Shown piece after piece: positions 15,674-23,290 of a stretch of 25,232 nt of DNA (the first letter of the stretch is position 1; each line of letters opens with the position of its first letter). The position numbers were made by a program, and so were the translations under genes. The notes beneath the pieces are model-generated. The model was not told where the DNA came from and searched no databases. It saw nothing but the letters and a program-made list of their open reading frames with translations. Origin of the DNA: Desulfobacterales bacterium. GTDB lineage: Bacteria > Desulfobacterota > Desulfobacteria > Desulfobacterales > JAUCGF01. Location: positions 1 to 25,232 of the forward strand of contig JAOZRC010000004.1 of the NCBI GenBank assembly GCA_029940345.1. The letters run 5' to 3'.

Positions 15674-16972
15674 TTAAAAAGCTACGAATCCCATCAGTTG
15701 GGGAAGCCACAGCACTATTCCAGGAAAGTAGGTTATCAATAAAAGCACCGCAATTTGGATCGCCAGAAAAGGCAGCACCGCTTTGGTAACATAGATAATG
15801 TCTTTTTCGGCAATGGCTCCCGTTATATATAAACTCACTCCCATGGGCGGAGTGCAATAGCCAATCGCAAGGTTGACGGTCATAATTAAGCCAAAATGCA
15901 TCGGATCAATCCCAAAGGCGTCTAACATGGGAAGAAAAACAGGGCCTAAGATCAGGGTTGCGGAAATAATATCCATAAACATGCCCACAAAGAGCAAAAG
16001 TATGTTCATGGCGATCAAGAAAACCAAGGGGGAACTGATACTGGACATCACTGCTTCAGTGATTTGGCCAGGAATGTCTGCCAGAGTCAGATACCGCCCA
16101 AAACAGGTGGCGCCGGCGACGATAATCAGTAGGGTGGCGGATGTAACGGCGGAGTTGATCGTAATCCGTTTAACATCGTTGAATTTGATTGCCTTGTGGA
16201 TAAACAGCTCAACAACAAACGCATACACACAAGCAATAACGGCCACCTCATTCGCGGTGAAAACACCTGAAAAAATTCCACCAAAAATGATCACAATTAA
16301 TAATAATGACCAGAAGCCCTCTTTCAACACCTTCAGAACGTCCGTAAAGCCTGGCACGGGCATGCACACAATGGCGGTTTGCTTTCTATGAGTAACGTAA
16401 GTATAAATACACACACCCAACATAATCAGAACACCGGGCAAAAATCCGGTAAGAAAAAGCCCTTCGAGTGATACGTTGCTGATCATACTATACAGGATCA
16501 TGCCGATACTGGGCGGAATAATCACACCCAGATTGGGAGAGGTGGTCATCAACCCAAGTGTATATTTCTGCTTATAGCCGTTCTCAATAAGTGCCGGAAT
16601 CATAAAACCGCCTAGCGCCACCACGGTTGCCACGGTTGAACCGGAAATAGCGCCGAAAAGACCGCAAGCTAAAACACCGGCCATTCCCAAACCGCCGGGG
16701 AGCCAGCTAACCAACACATTGGCCACTTTGATCAATTTCTCGACCATCGATCCGGCGGTCATAATATTGCCACATAAGATGAAATAGAGTACAACCACCA
16801 GTGCAAATTTATCGAGACTGCGGAATAGCGTTTGAGCTAGCAGAAGCAGGGGAAGGTCGGTGAAAAGCACAAAGCTTAACACGGATGTAAAAAACAGACA
16901 CATGAAAACGGGGATATAGGTAGCCATACATCCCAACAGGATAAGCAGGATTACAATGTGGTTCATTTCCAT
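15674..16972 (-). CDS. dctM: TRAP transporter large permease (DctM)
   Basis: The 432-residue protein has the length and multi-helix pattern of DctM, the channel-forming subunit of tripartite ATP-independent periplasmic transporters. About 12 hydrophobic segments can be counted. Conserved family stretches are seen, including the AISGSTVATVVALGGFMIPALIENGY region near 110-135, the LGVIIPPSIGMILY region near 148-161, and NLAIGYCTPPMGVSLY near 370-385. It uses the sodium gradient to move the ligand delivered by DctP. AAGGAG precedes the ATG, 38 nt after dctQ. It is the last gene of the operon. The substrate is set by DctP, not by this subunit. Confidence 0.94.
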   Translation of the reverse strand: MEMNHIVILLILLGCMATYIPVFMCLFFTSVLSFVLFTDLPLLLLAQTLFRSLDKFALVVVLYFILCGNIMTAGSMVEKLIKVANVLVSWLPGGLGMAGVLACGLFGAISGSTVATVVALGGFMIPALIENGYKQKYTLGLMTTSPNLGVIIPPSIGMILYSMISNVSLEGLFLTGFLPGVLIMLGVCIYTYVTHRKQTAIVCMPVPGFTDVLKVLKEGFWSLLLIVIIFGGIFSGVFTANEVAVIACVYAFVVELFIHKAIKFNDVKRITINSAVTSATLLIIVAGATCFGRYLTLADIPGQITEAVMSSISSPLVFLIAMNILLLFVGMFMDIISATLILGPVFLPMLDAFGIDPMHFGLIMTVNLAIGYCTPPMGVSLYITGAIAEKDIIYVTKAVLPFLAIQIAVLLLITYFPGIVLWLPQLMGFVAF

Positions 16973-17010
16973 AAACGGTAAATCTCCTTAATAAACAAAG
17001 GCGTTCCCGC

Positions 17011-17520
17011 CTATTTCCCAGTTTCCTGTTTTTGGGTTTCCGATGCAGTAAAATCCTGATACATTACCTGGATCGTACGGATAAGCATCATCCCCCCCAT
17101 TAGCGGCATCATCGCATACAAATACACTAACGGGATTTGCAGGATGATTGTCTTTTGATGGGTTTGAACTTGCAAGGCCGCCATTTTCCAACCCAAATAC
17201 AGCATCATAACCGCAAATATCAATGTTACGAAATTACTGAAATAGGTTAACGGCATTTTTAATCGGGGCAATAACTGCACAGATGCATCTATCTTTATCA
17301 TTGAACGATTTTTTATCGCCGCACTGCACCCGATAAAGGTGGTTAAAATAATCACTTCGCGGACCAACTCTTCCGACCAGGCCAATGAGTAGTTGAAACC
17401 GTAACGAAGAACGACGTTAATAAACAGCGCGATGAGCGCAATCATCACTGCTGCAAAAAGCGTCCAGTCTTCTACAAAACTTAGTATTTTATCCAGAATA
17501 TCTAACAGCCTTTTGAACAT
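17011..17520 (-). CDS. dctQ: TRAP transporter small permease (DctQ)
   Basis: A 169-residue membrane protein with four hydrophobic segments (about 16-36, 48-68, 88-110 and 125-148), the standard DctQ pattern. The motif GYSLAWSEELVREVIILTTF is recognisable in slightly varied form near 46-65. DctQ pairs with DctM in the membrane part of the TRAP transporter. The ATG at 17520 was chosen; an in-frame TTG four codons earlier is possible but less likely. It is separated from dctP by 146 nt with two hairpins, and from dctM by 38 nt. Confidence 0.92.
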   Translation of the reverse strand: MFKRLLDILDKILSFVEDWTLFAAVMIALIALFINVVLRYGFNYSLAWSEELVREVIILTTFIGCSAAIKNRSMIKIDASVQLLPRLKMPLTYFSNFVTLIFAVMMLYLGWKMAALQVQTHQKTIILQIPLVYLYAMMPLMGGMMLIRTIQVMYQDFTASETQKQETGK

Positions 17521-17543
17521 GGGAATTTCCAAGCGAAATAAGA

Positions 17544-17570
17544 AAGAGAGCCGCCAAAGGCGACTCTCTT
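17544..17570 (-). terminator. Intercistronic hairpin between dctP and dctQ
   Basis: On the minus strand AAGAGAG, a G-T pair, CGCC, a 3-nt loop, GGCG and CTCTCTT form a 12-bp stem followed by TCTTATTT. It is a good stem with a weak T-tract. It probably acts as a partial terminator or RNA-stabilising end, so that dctP is made in excess of the membrane subunits, as often seen in binding-protein operons. Confidence 0.6.
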
Positions 17571-17620
17571 GATTTGGTAAGAAAGATTTAGCCCGAATAA
17601 ACAGCTATCAACGTTGGCTA

Positions 17621-17643
17621 AACGCGGACTGATTTTCCGCGTT
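17621..17643 (-). other. Second hairpin downstream of dctP
   Basis: AACGCGG at 17621-17627 and CCGCGTT at 17637-17643 form a perfect 7-bp GC-rich stem with a 9-nt loop, 23 nt after the dctP stop. No T-tract follows. It may protect the dctP 3' end from degradation. Confidence 0.5.
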
Positions 17644-17666
17644 ACCTTGTGCAACTGTAAAACAGA

Positions 17667-18749
17667 TTAGGGCTTATAGCCGATATATTCCTGAACTTCT
17701 TTAAGAAAATCTTTGGGGCGGTATTTATCGCCCGCATTCAGTTTGTTGACTTCAGGCGCATATTTTTTCTGAACGGCATCACCCGCTTTTTTCAAAGTCG
17801 CCATATCCGCATCCGATAATTTAAAAAACTTGATACCGGCCTCTGTCGCTTTAGCGATCTGGTCGGCTTCCTGTTTCTTGGTCTGTTCACGAATGTCAGC
17901 GCAAACATCATGCACGGTGGCTACGAATATCTTTTGCAGATCTTCGGGCAGTTTTTCAAACCAGGCTTTGTTAAATAGCCAAATAAACAGGCCCTGCGCA
18001 TAATTAATTTGGGTGAAATTCTTGGCAACTTCAAATTTCTTGGTAATATTGCACACTATCGGCGTATGATCCAAACCGGTGATCACCCCTTGTTTTAAAG
18101 ATACGGGAACATCCGGCCACGGCATTACCACAGCGTTGAAACCCCACTCTTTATACAGCAGTTGGTTGACTGCGGCTTCGGCCACGCGAAATTTAATCTT
18201 GTTGGCGTCTTCAATGCTTTTAACCGGACTGGTGGTTGCCCAGCCATAATTGCCATAACCGGTGATGTCAATGCCCATGATGCCTTGATGATCCATCGCC
18301 ATCATAAAGTGATCAAACAGCTTGCCTGAGGCGACAAATTTATCAAGTTTTTCAAATGAATCGACTAAAAAGGGGAAGTTAATCATCCCGAAACGGGGAC
18401 CTAAATTGGTCGCTGCCACCGAACTGCAGGCCATTCCCTGGATGGCACCCATTTGGAGCTGATTTAACACTTCAACTTCGCCTCCCAGCATGGAAAAGGG
18501 TTTATAGTCCAGATAAATCTGGCCCTTGGTGCGTTTCCACAATTCATCGCGAATGGCAAAACCAGCAAATACGCCTTTAATAACCGGATGGGAAACATTG
18601 GAAACAATACATTTGTATTTGGCTCCTGAGGGGTCAAAATCCGCTTTCCATTTATCCAGAGAGGGTTTCTTTTTAGCAGCCCAAACCGGTGTCAACATCA
18701 AGCCCATACAAACCAAACTGACTGTTGCGATAATAAAAAATCTTTTCAC
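17667..18749 (-). CDS. dctP: TRAP substrate-binding protein (DctP)
   Basis: A 360-residue periplasmic binding protein. The signal peptide has Lys2-Arg3, a hydrophobic core at 4-19 and likely cleavage after VWA near residue 24. The DctP fold is supported by the ligand-binding segment KIKFRVAEAAVNQLLY at 184-199, where Arg188 aligns with the arginine that grips the ligand carboxylate in most family members. The following MPWPDVPVSLKQGVITGLD (209-227) is the usual helix lining the pocket. The start is GTG at 18749 behind AAAGGAGG; an overlapping ATG is out of frame. Ligand is probably an organic acid. Divergent acyl-CoA enzyme genes suggest a substrate that is activated to a CoA ester. Confidence 0.93.
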   Translation of the reverse strand: MKRFFIIATVSLVCMGLMLTPVWAAKKKPSLDKWKADFDPSGAKYKCIVSNVSHPVIKGVFAGFAIRDELWKRTKGQIYLDYKPFSMLGGEVEVLNQLQMGAIQGMACSSVAATNLGPRFGMINFPFLVDSFEKLDKFVASGKLFDHFMMAMDHQGIMGIDITGYGNYGWATTSPVKSIEDANKIKFRVAEAAVNQLLYKEWGFNAVVMPWPDVPVSLKQGVITGLDHTPIVCNITKKFEVAKNFTQINYAQGLFIWLFNKAWFEKLPEDLQKIFVATVHDVCADIREQTKKQEADQIAKATEAGIKFFKLSDADMATLKKAGDAVQKKYAPEVNKLNAGDKYRPKDFLKEVQEYIGYKP

Positions 18750-18807
18750 ATGCGCCTCCTTTAAAAATTAAATTAAGTTACTAAATACGATTCATAAACC
18801 AAACAAA

Positions 18808-18844
18808 ATTATAGCTACATTGCAGCTATATGCTTTATTGTCAA
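18808..18844 (-). promoter_or_regulatory. Candidate TRAP operon promoter and operator
   Basis: On the minus strand, TTGACA (18844-18839) and TATAAT (18813-18808) flank a perfect inverted repeat, TATAGCT-N7-AGCTATA at 18810-18830. The boxes are 25 nt apart, too far for one standard promoter, so the TATAAT may rely on the regulator or another -35. The palindrome is a likely site for a GntR- or IclR-like regulator; none is encoded in the window. Confidence 0.45.
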
Positions 18845-18905
18845 GAAAAAAATGGCGCTTCCCGGTTGCGTTGTAAAGAAATATGCTGCCTGAACAATGA
18901 AATGT

Positions 18906-18933
18906 TTGACAGCTTTAGTTTACAAAGTATATA
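18906..18933 (+). promoter_or_regulatory. Promoter of the carboxyltransferase gene
   Basis: TTGACA at 18906-18911 and TATATA at 18928-18933 are 16 nt apart, a good sigma70-type promoter about 70 nt ahead of the ATG at 19004. It lies in the divergent region shared with dctP. Confidence 0.55.
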
Positions 18934-19003
18934 GGATATAGTTTAATAAATAGGTTGGAGCTTTAATTACACATGGTTGTGTATTGAAAAAAGGGGTTTG
19001 GAA

Positions 19004-20566
19004 ATGACAATTCAGGTGACGCATGCGAGTGAAAGCGCACGCCTTGAAGCGATGGAACAAAGGGCTGAACAGGGCGGCGGGCCACAAGCACAGGAAAAAC
19101 GGCATCTCAAAGGCAAACTCACGGCGAGGGAACGGATCGCGCTTTTATTCGATCCGGGCAGTTTTGTGGAAATCAATCAACTCGCTGAAAGCCAGGCCAT
19201 TGAATTTGGGATGCAGGCTAAAAAAGTTCCCGGAGACGGAGTGGTCACCGGCTACGGCAATATTGACGGACGTTTGGTGTTCGCTTACGCTCAGGATGCC
19301 ACCGTTTTAGGCGGCTCTGTGGGAACCGTGCATGGCGCTAAAATCTGCCAGATCATGGATGAAGCGCTGAAAGTCAAAGCGCCGCTGATTGGGTTGAACG
19401 ACTCCGGCGGCGGCCGGCTGCATGAAGGTTTCAGAGCCTCGCGGGGCGTAGCTGGTATGTTTTTCCGCAACACCGCCGCATCGGGTGTTATCCCTCAAAT
19501 TTCAGCGATGATGGGTCCCTGCGCCGGCGTGTCAGTGTATTCGCCTGCCATTACCGATTTTATTATCATGGTGCAGGGCCAAAGCCAGATGATTATCACC
19601 GGTCCCGCCGTGATTAAGCAAATTACCGGGGAAACGGTGACGCTTGAAGAACTGGGTGGCGCCAAAGTGCATAGTGAAATAACCGGTCAGGCGCATTTTG
19701 TCGCTCTAGATGAAAAAACATGTATTGCAACGGTCAAAAAACTGTTAAGCTACTTGCCGTCCAATAATGATGAAGCGCCTCCGTGTGTAGACCTCGGTGA
19801 CGATCCTGAACGCTTTGATGATGAGTTGGAAAAGATTGTACCCGCCAATTTCCGACGGGTGTATGATATGCGCAATGTGATCCGGCGTGTGGTGGATAAA
19901 GAAGATTTTTTTGAAATATTACCCCAATTTGCAAAAAATATTTTGATCGGTTTCGCGCGATTAGATGGCCGCACCGTGGGGATAGTCGCCAATCAGCCTA
20001 TGGTCTTGGCCGGTTGTCTGGATGTGAACGCATCGGATAAAGCGGCTCGTTTTATCCGTTTTTGCGATGCCTTTAATATTCCGTTGATCAACTTTGTGGA
20101 TGTGCCGGGCTATTTTCCGGGCGTTACCCAGGAACATGCGGGTATTATCCGGCATGGCGCTAAAATGCTATACGCTTATGCCGAAGCGACTGTACCTAAG
20201 ATCACCTTGGCGTTACGCAAGGAATATGGTGGTGCGGTCATGGCCATGTGCTGCACCGGCATGGGCGTTGATCAGATGCTTGCCTGGCCAATCGCCAAAC
20301 TGGTGGTGCTGGATACTGAAACCGCTGTGAATATAATTTTTCGAAAAGAAATTAAGGCGGCGGACGATTCGGAAGCATTCCGGCAAGAAAAAATTAAGGA
20401 ATATGATTTTGAATATTCCAATCCGTTTCATGCCGCTTCCAATATGCTTGTAGATGCGGTGATCAAACCGCGTGAAACCCGGTTGCGGCTGATTCAGGCG
20501 TTACGCATGTTAAAAAATAAACAGCAGACGCGGCCTCAACGGAAACATGGCAATATACCGCTGTAG
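19004..20566 (+). CDS. Acyl-CoA carboxylase, carboxyltransferase subunit
   Basis: A 520-residue biotin-dependent carboxyltransferase of the PccB/MmdA type. It has two crotonase-like halves. The first oxyanion site is at SGGGRLHEG (134-142) with GPCAG at 171-175. The second is at EYGGAVMAM (407-415) with MGVD at 420-423. Such subunits either add CO2 from carboxybiotin to an acyl-CoA or, in sodium-pumping decarboxylases, remove it. Asp423 aligns with the residue (Asp422 in Streptomyces PccB) linked to propionyl- over acetyl-CoA preference, which is suggestive only. No biotin carboxylase, biotin carrier or membrane beta subunit lies in the window. The ATG at 19004 fits AAGGGG upstream; an in-frame TTG at 18977 is less likely. 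An acyl-CoA dehydrogenase gene follows. Confidence 0.9.
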   Translation: MTIQVTHASESARLEAMEQRAEQGGGPQAQEKRHLKGKLTARERIALLFDPGSFVEINQLAESQAIEFGMQAKKVPGDGVVTGYGNIDGRLVFAYAQDATVLGGSVGTVHGAKICQIMDEALKVKAPLIGLNDSGGGRLHEGFRASRGVAGMFFRNTAASGVIPQISAMMGPCAGVSVYSPAITDFIIMVQGQSQMIITGPAVIKQITGETVTLEELGGAKVHSEITGQAHFVALDEKTCIATVKKLLSYLPSNNDEAPPCVDLGDDPERFDDELEKIVPANFRRVYDMRNVIRRVVDKEDFFEILPQFAKNILIGFARLDGRTVGIVANQPMVLAGCLDVNASDKAARFIRFCDAFNIPLINFVDVPGYFPGVTQEHAGIIRHGAKMLYAYAEATVPKITLALRKEYGGAVMAMCCTGMGVDQMLAWPIAKLVVLDTETAVNIIFRKEIKAADDSEAFRQEKIKEYDFEYSNPFHAASNMLVDAVIKPRETRLRLIQALRMLKNKQQTRPQRKHGNIPL

Positions 20567-20567
20567 T

Positions 20568-20653
20568 GGAGTGCCAAACTTACAGTTTGGCTGTAAACCC
20601 TTGCTAAACTGTAAGTTCAGAACTCCTTCGCTAAACTGTAAGTTCAGAACTCC
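20568..20653. repeat. Three-unit direct and inverted repeat cluster
   Basis: A 23-bp unit beginning CTAAACTGTAAGTTCAG occurs twice in direct order (20604-20626 and 20631-20653), identical and 4 nt apart. A third, inverted copy with 5 mismatches lies at 20568-20590. The inverted copy contains its own palindrome, CCAAACTTACAGTTTGG (20574-20590). The RNA could fold by pairing the inverted copy with either direct copy. It begins 2 nt after the carboxyltransferase stop. Confidence 0.75.
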
Positions 20654-20689
20654 GAATTTGGCAGATTCTGTTCGTGGAATCCGGCACAT

Positions 20690-20760
20690 AACTACAGGGA
20701 AAACGGATAAGAAAAGGAAAATACGCATTCCCATTCTTATCCGTTGTCCTTGTAGTTTTT
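20690..20760 (+). terminator. Long hairpin ending in a T-run
   Basis: Arms 20690-20713 and 20734-20757 pair at almost all of 24 positions (AACTACAGGG...ACGGATAAGAA with its complement), and the right arm runs into TTTTT. It could terminate transcripts from the carboxyltransferase gene, which would separate it from the dehydrogenase gene. The length suggests a dispersed palindrome as much as a simple terminator. Confidence 0.55.
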
Positions 20761-20831
20761 ATGTGCAAACACGCTTTGATTGATTAACAGAAAAAGTGTT
20801 CGACATTTAACAACAACGAGGAAAGAATTTC

Positions 20832-21980
20832 ATGGATTTCTTACTTTCAAAAATGCAAACAGATATCAAACGCGCCGCTCGTGAATTTGCGGTGGGTGAG
20901 TTTACCGCCGTGGCGCGTGAATATGACATTAACGAAACGTTTCCGCGTAAAATTCTTGACAAGGCGCGTAAACTGGATCTGGTCGGGCTTTTTATTCCCG
21001 AAAAATATGGCGGACCCGATTTTGGCTATTTGGAACAGGCCTTGGTGATGGAAGAGTTCTGGAAAGTGGACCCCGGAATTGGCCAGCAACTCTGTTCCGT
21101 TTCATTTGGCGCTGAAGAATTTTTACTCTATGGCACAGAAACACAATGCCAGAAATATCTTCCGCCAATTTTCAACGGCAACGCCATTATGGGCTTTGCC
21201 ATTACGGAACCGGATGCCGGCAGTGACACTGCCGCAGCAGCCACAACCGCTGTTCGCGATGGCGACGACTATGTGATCAATGGTAATAAAGTGATGATTG
21301 GCAATGGCACGCAGGGCACGTTTATGCTTGTTTTTTGTCTCACAAATCCCGAAGCTAAGAAAAAAACCGGTCGCCATAGCATTTTGATCGTGGAAACCGA
21401 TCGTCCCGGGTACGCCGCTGATCCCATGGAAGGCAAAATGGGGCTGCGCTGTTCAGATACGGCGTCGATCTATTTTAAAGATGTCCGCGTGCCCCAAGAG
21501 AATCTCCTGGGCGAAGAGGGCAATGGCTTTATCCAGTTAATGAATTTTTTCGACCGTTCCCGCGCGTATGTGGCCGCCCATGGATTGGGACTGGCTCAAG
21601 GCGCGTTGGATATGGCAATCAAGCATGTAAAAGGCCGCAAACAATTTGGCCGTCCCCTGGGAACTTTTCAGAACGTCCAATTTAAAATTGCTGAGATGGC
21701 CACCAAAATTGAATGCGCCCGCAATATGGTTTATAAAGCGGCTTGGCTGCTAGACCAGGGTAAACCGGACACGCGCCTGACTGCTATGGCTAAACTGTAC
21801 GCCAGTCGTGTAGCGGTGGAAGTGGTGGATGAATCCCTTCAACTCCACGGCGGCTATGGCTACTTCAATGACTATGATATTGAACGCTTTTACCGTGTAG
21901 CAAAGGTGCTGGAGATTTATGAAGGCGCCAAAGAGATCGAAAAAATGATTATCGCAAGGGAAATTTTGGGTAAATTATAA
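20832..21980 (+). CDS. Acyl-CoA dehydrogenase
   Basis: A 382-residue FAD enzyme that introduces an alpha,beta double bond into an acyl-CoA and passes electrons to electron-transfer flavoprotein. Domain order is standard: N-terminal helical part (1-118), central beta domain with FAITEPDAGSD (122-132) and GNKVMIGNG (151-159), then the C-terminal helical part with RKQFGRPLGTFQ (269-280) and QLHGGYGY (337-344). The catalytic base is probably Glu364 in EIYEGAKEIE. The C-terminus does not resemble non-decarboxylating glutaryl-CoA dehydrogenases as I recall them, so no substrate is assigned. AGGAAAG lies upstream of the ATG. Its placement next to the carboxyltransferase and TRAP genes suggests a shared acid-degradation route. 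Confidence 0.93.
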   Translation: MDFLLSKMQTDIKRAAREFAVGEFTAVAREYDINETFPRKILDKARKLDLVGLFIPEKYGGPDFGYLEQALVMEEFWKVDPGIGQQLCSVSFGAEEFLLYGTETQCQKYLPPIFNGNAIMGFAITEPDAGSDTAAAATTAVRDGDDYVINGNKVMIGNGTQGTFMLVFCLTNPEAKKKTGRHSILIVETDRPGYAADPMEGKMGLRCSDTASIYFKDVRVPQENLLGEEGNGFIQLMNFFDRSRAYVAAHGLGLAQGALDMAIKHVKGRKQFGRPLGTFQNVQFKIAEMATKIECARNMVYKAAWLLDQGKPDTRLTAMAKLYASRVAVEVVDESLQLHGGYGYFNDYDIERFYRVAKVLEIYEGAKEIEKMIIAREILGKL

Positions 21981-22029
21981 AGCGGATGTACATCCCAAAG
22001 AGATCAGAACCCCACAACGGAGATATTCC

Positions 22030-23049
22030 ATGAAAAAAATTACAACCATCGTACTGACAGTATTCATGATATTTATCATGTTTCCGGGCATCGCAGCAGC
22101 GGATGCGATTGAAGATGTTCGTATAACGATTCGTCACTGGAATTTGGTTTGGAATCAAAAAGATTTCAACAAATTTATCACTTTTTACAGCTCGTCCTTC
22201 CAAGAGGAAGGCTACACCTTTAGTGAGTGGAAAGCGAAAATGGATGGTGTTTTTCGTAAAGCCGGTGATATCTCCTTTACCGCTGATGATATCTGGGTGT
22301 TTGTTGAAGGGCGGCGCGCCACCGGCAATTTTGTTCAGGAATTTCATGCTTCGTCGATGCCGCCCAGGGGATTGAAAACACTGGAATTGGAAATGATCAA
22401 TAATCAATGGAAAATCGTTTCTGAAAAATGGGAGGCGTTGGAAGGTGCGCTGCCGACATCCGAAGATCAAAAAGTGACAACTGCGCCTAAAACGGAAAAA
22501 CCGCAAAAGATCGTATCCGCACCGAAAGCGGCACCCAAAGTAAAAACGGATGAAAATGATCTGACTGTTTTGCGTCCGAATCAGAATAGCACCTATCCGT
22601 TTACAATTCAAATTGGCTCCTATCCGACCAAAGCACAAGCTCACAGTGTAGTGGATGATATCACTTTAAAGGGTGACAACGCTTTTTTCAACCTGGCACA
22701 TATTGCCGGAAAAGGGGATTGGTTTCGCGTTTTTGTCGGTTATTATGCCAACGAAGCCGAGGCGTATGCCAAAGCTGAATATTTAAAACGAGGTAGCACG
22801 GGGCAAGCCAATATCGTCAAAAGACCTTATACCCTTCAGATCGGCCGTTTTCTTAAAACAGATCAAGCGCTTGTCAGCAAAAAACGATTTATCAAGTCCA
22901 AAGGTTATTTTGGCTACATTGTAGTGGATAAGTATGAACCGGATAAAATCCGTTTGTTAATGGGCGCTTATAAAACCCGCAATGAAGCGGCCCGCCGTGT
23001 AAAAGAACTCAATCGTGAGGGGATTAAGAGCATCGTTGACATACGCTGA
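22030..23049 (+). CDS. Exported NTF2-like protein with two SPOR domains
   Basis: A 339-residue protein with a signal peptide (Lys2-Lys3, hydrophobic 6-22, likely cleavage after AAA near residue 24). Residues about 26-138 form an NTF2/SnoaL-like domain of the type found beside L,D-transpeptidases (Cds6-like): WNLVWNQKDFNKFITFYSSS and the final WKIVSEKWEA are characteristic. A Lys/Pro/Ala linker (140-175) leads to two tandem SPOR repeats at about 188-262 (YPFTIQIGSYPTKAQAHSVV) and 266-339 (YTLQIGRFLKTDQALVSKKR). SPOR domains bind denuded peptidoglycan, often at division sites. A periplasmic cell-wall role is inferred. CGGAG precedes the ATG; the gene follows the dehydrogenase by 49 nt but is functionally unlike it. 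Confidence 0.85.
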   Translation: MKKITTIVLTVFMIFIMFPGIAAADAIEDVRITIRHWNLVWNQKDFNKFITFYSSSFQEEGYTFSEWKAKMDGVFRKAGDISFTADDIWVFVEGRRATGNFVQEFHASSMPPRGLKTLELEMINNQWKIVSEKWEALEGALPTSEDQKVTTAPKTEKPQKIVSAPKAAPKVKTDENDLTVLRPNQNSTYPFTIQIGSYPTKAQAHSVVDDITLKGDNAFFNLAHIAGKGDWFRVFVGYYANEAEAYAKAEYLKRGSTGQANIVKRPYTLQIGRFLKTDQALVSKKRFIKSKGYFGYIVVDKYEPDKIRLLMGAYKTRNEAARRVKELNREGIKSIVDIR

Positions 23050-23105
23050 TATAGTAATGTTTGCATAGGAAATAGGAACGACGACTAAATAAATTACCCA
23101 TTTTT

Positions 23106-23146
23106 CTTGCTCTTAATCTTGCTCGTGTCATTCGATTAAGAGCAAG
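23106..23146. repeat. Perfect 13-bp stem hairpin
   Basis: CTTGCTCTTAATC at 23106-23118 is exactly complementary to GATTAAGAGCAAG at 23134-23146 across a 15-nt loop. The right arm continues into related ATTAAGATTGAG sequence, and TTTTT lies at the left foot. It follows the SPOR gene by 56 nt. It may serve as a terminator for minus-direction transcripts or be a dispersed palindrome. Confidence 0.6.
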
Positions 23147-23221
23147 ATTAAGATTGAGACATGTTCTTTCGTGAAATATTACCATAATTTTTAAATAAGA
23201 TACCCGAACGTTTTATACTAA

Positions 23222-23290
23222 TCCGATTTTGGTTTTTCAGGATTGCGGAGTGCAAGCTTCAGCTTGTGGACGCTATCTGGGAAAACCAAA
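23222..23290 (+). repeat. Dispersed hairpin repeat, copy B
   Basis: The core at 23252-23269, GCAAGCTTCAGCTTGTGG, matches copy A near 13172 at 16 of 18 positions and is followed by a similar GGGAAAACCAAA segment (23279-23290). The stem is kept in both copies, with base changes that preserve pairing through G-U pairs. Confidence 0.6.

Noticed and set aside
20604..20653. CRISPR array suggested by two identical 23-bp repeats
   Set aside because: There are only two direct copies with a 4-nt spacer and no cas genes. Real arrays have spacers of about 30 nt.
20832..21980. Assignment of the dehydrogenase as non-decarboxylating glutaryl-CoA dehydrogenase
   Set aside because: The C-terminal EIYEGAKEIEKMIIAREILG pattern is that of general acyl-CoA dehydrogenases as far as I can recall, so no specific substrate is claimed.
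22690..22706. Sigma54 promoter suggested by TGGCAC followed by TTGC
   Set aside because: The gap is 3 nt instead of 5, and the site lies inside the SPOR protein coding sequence.
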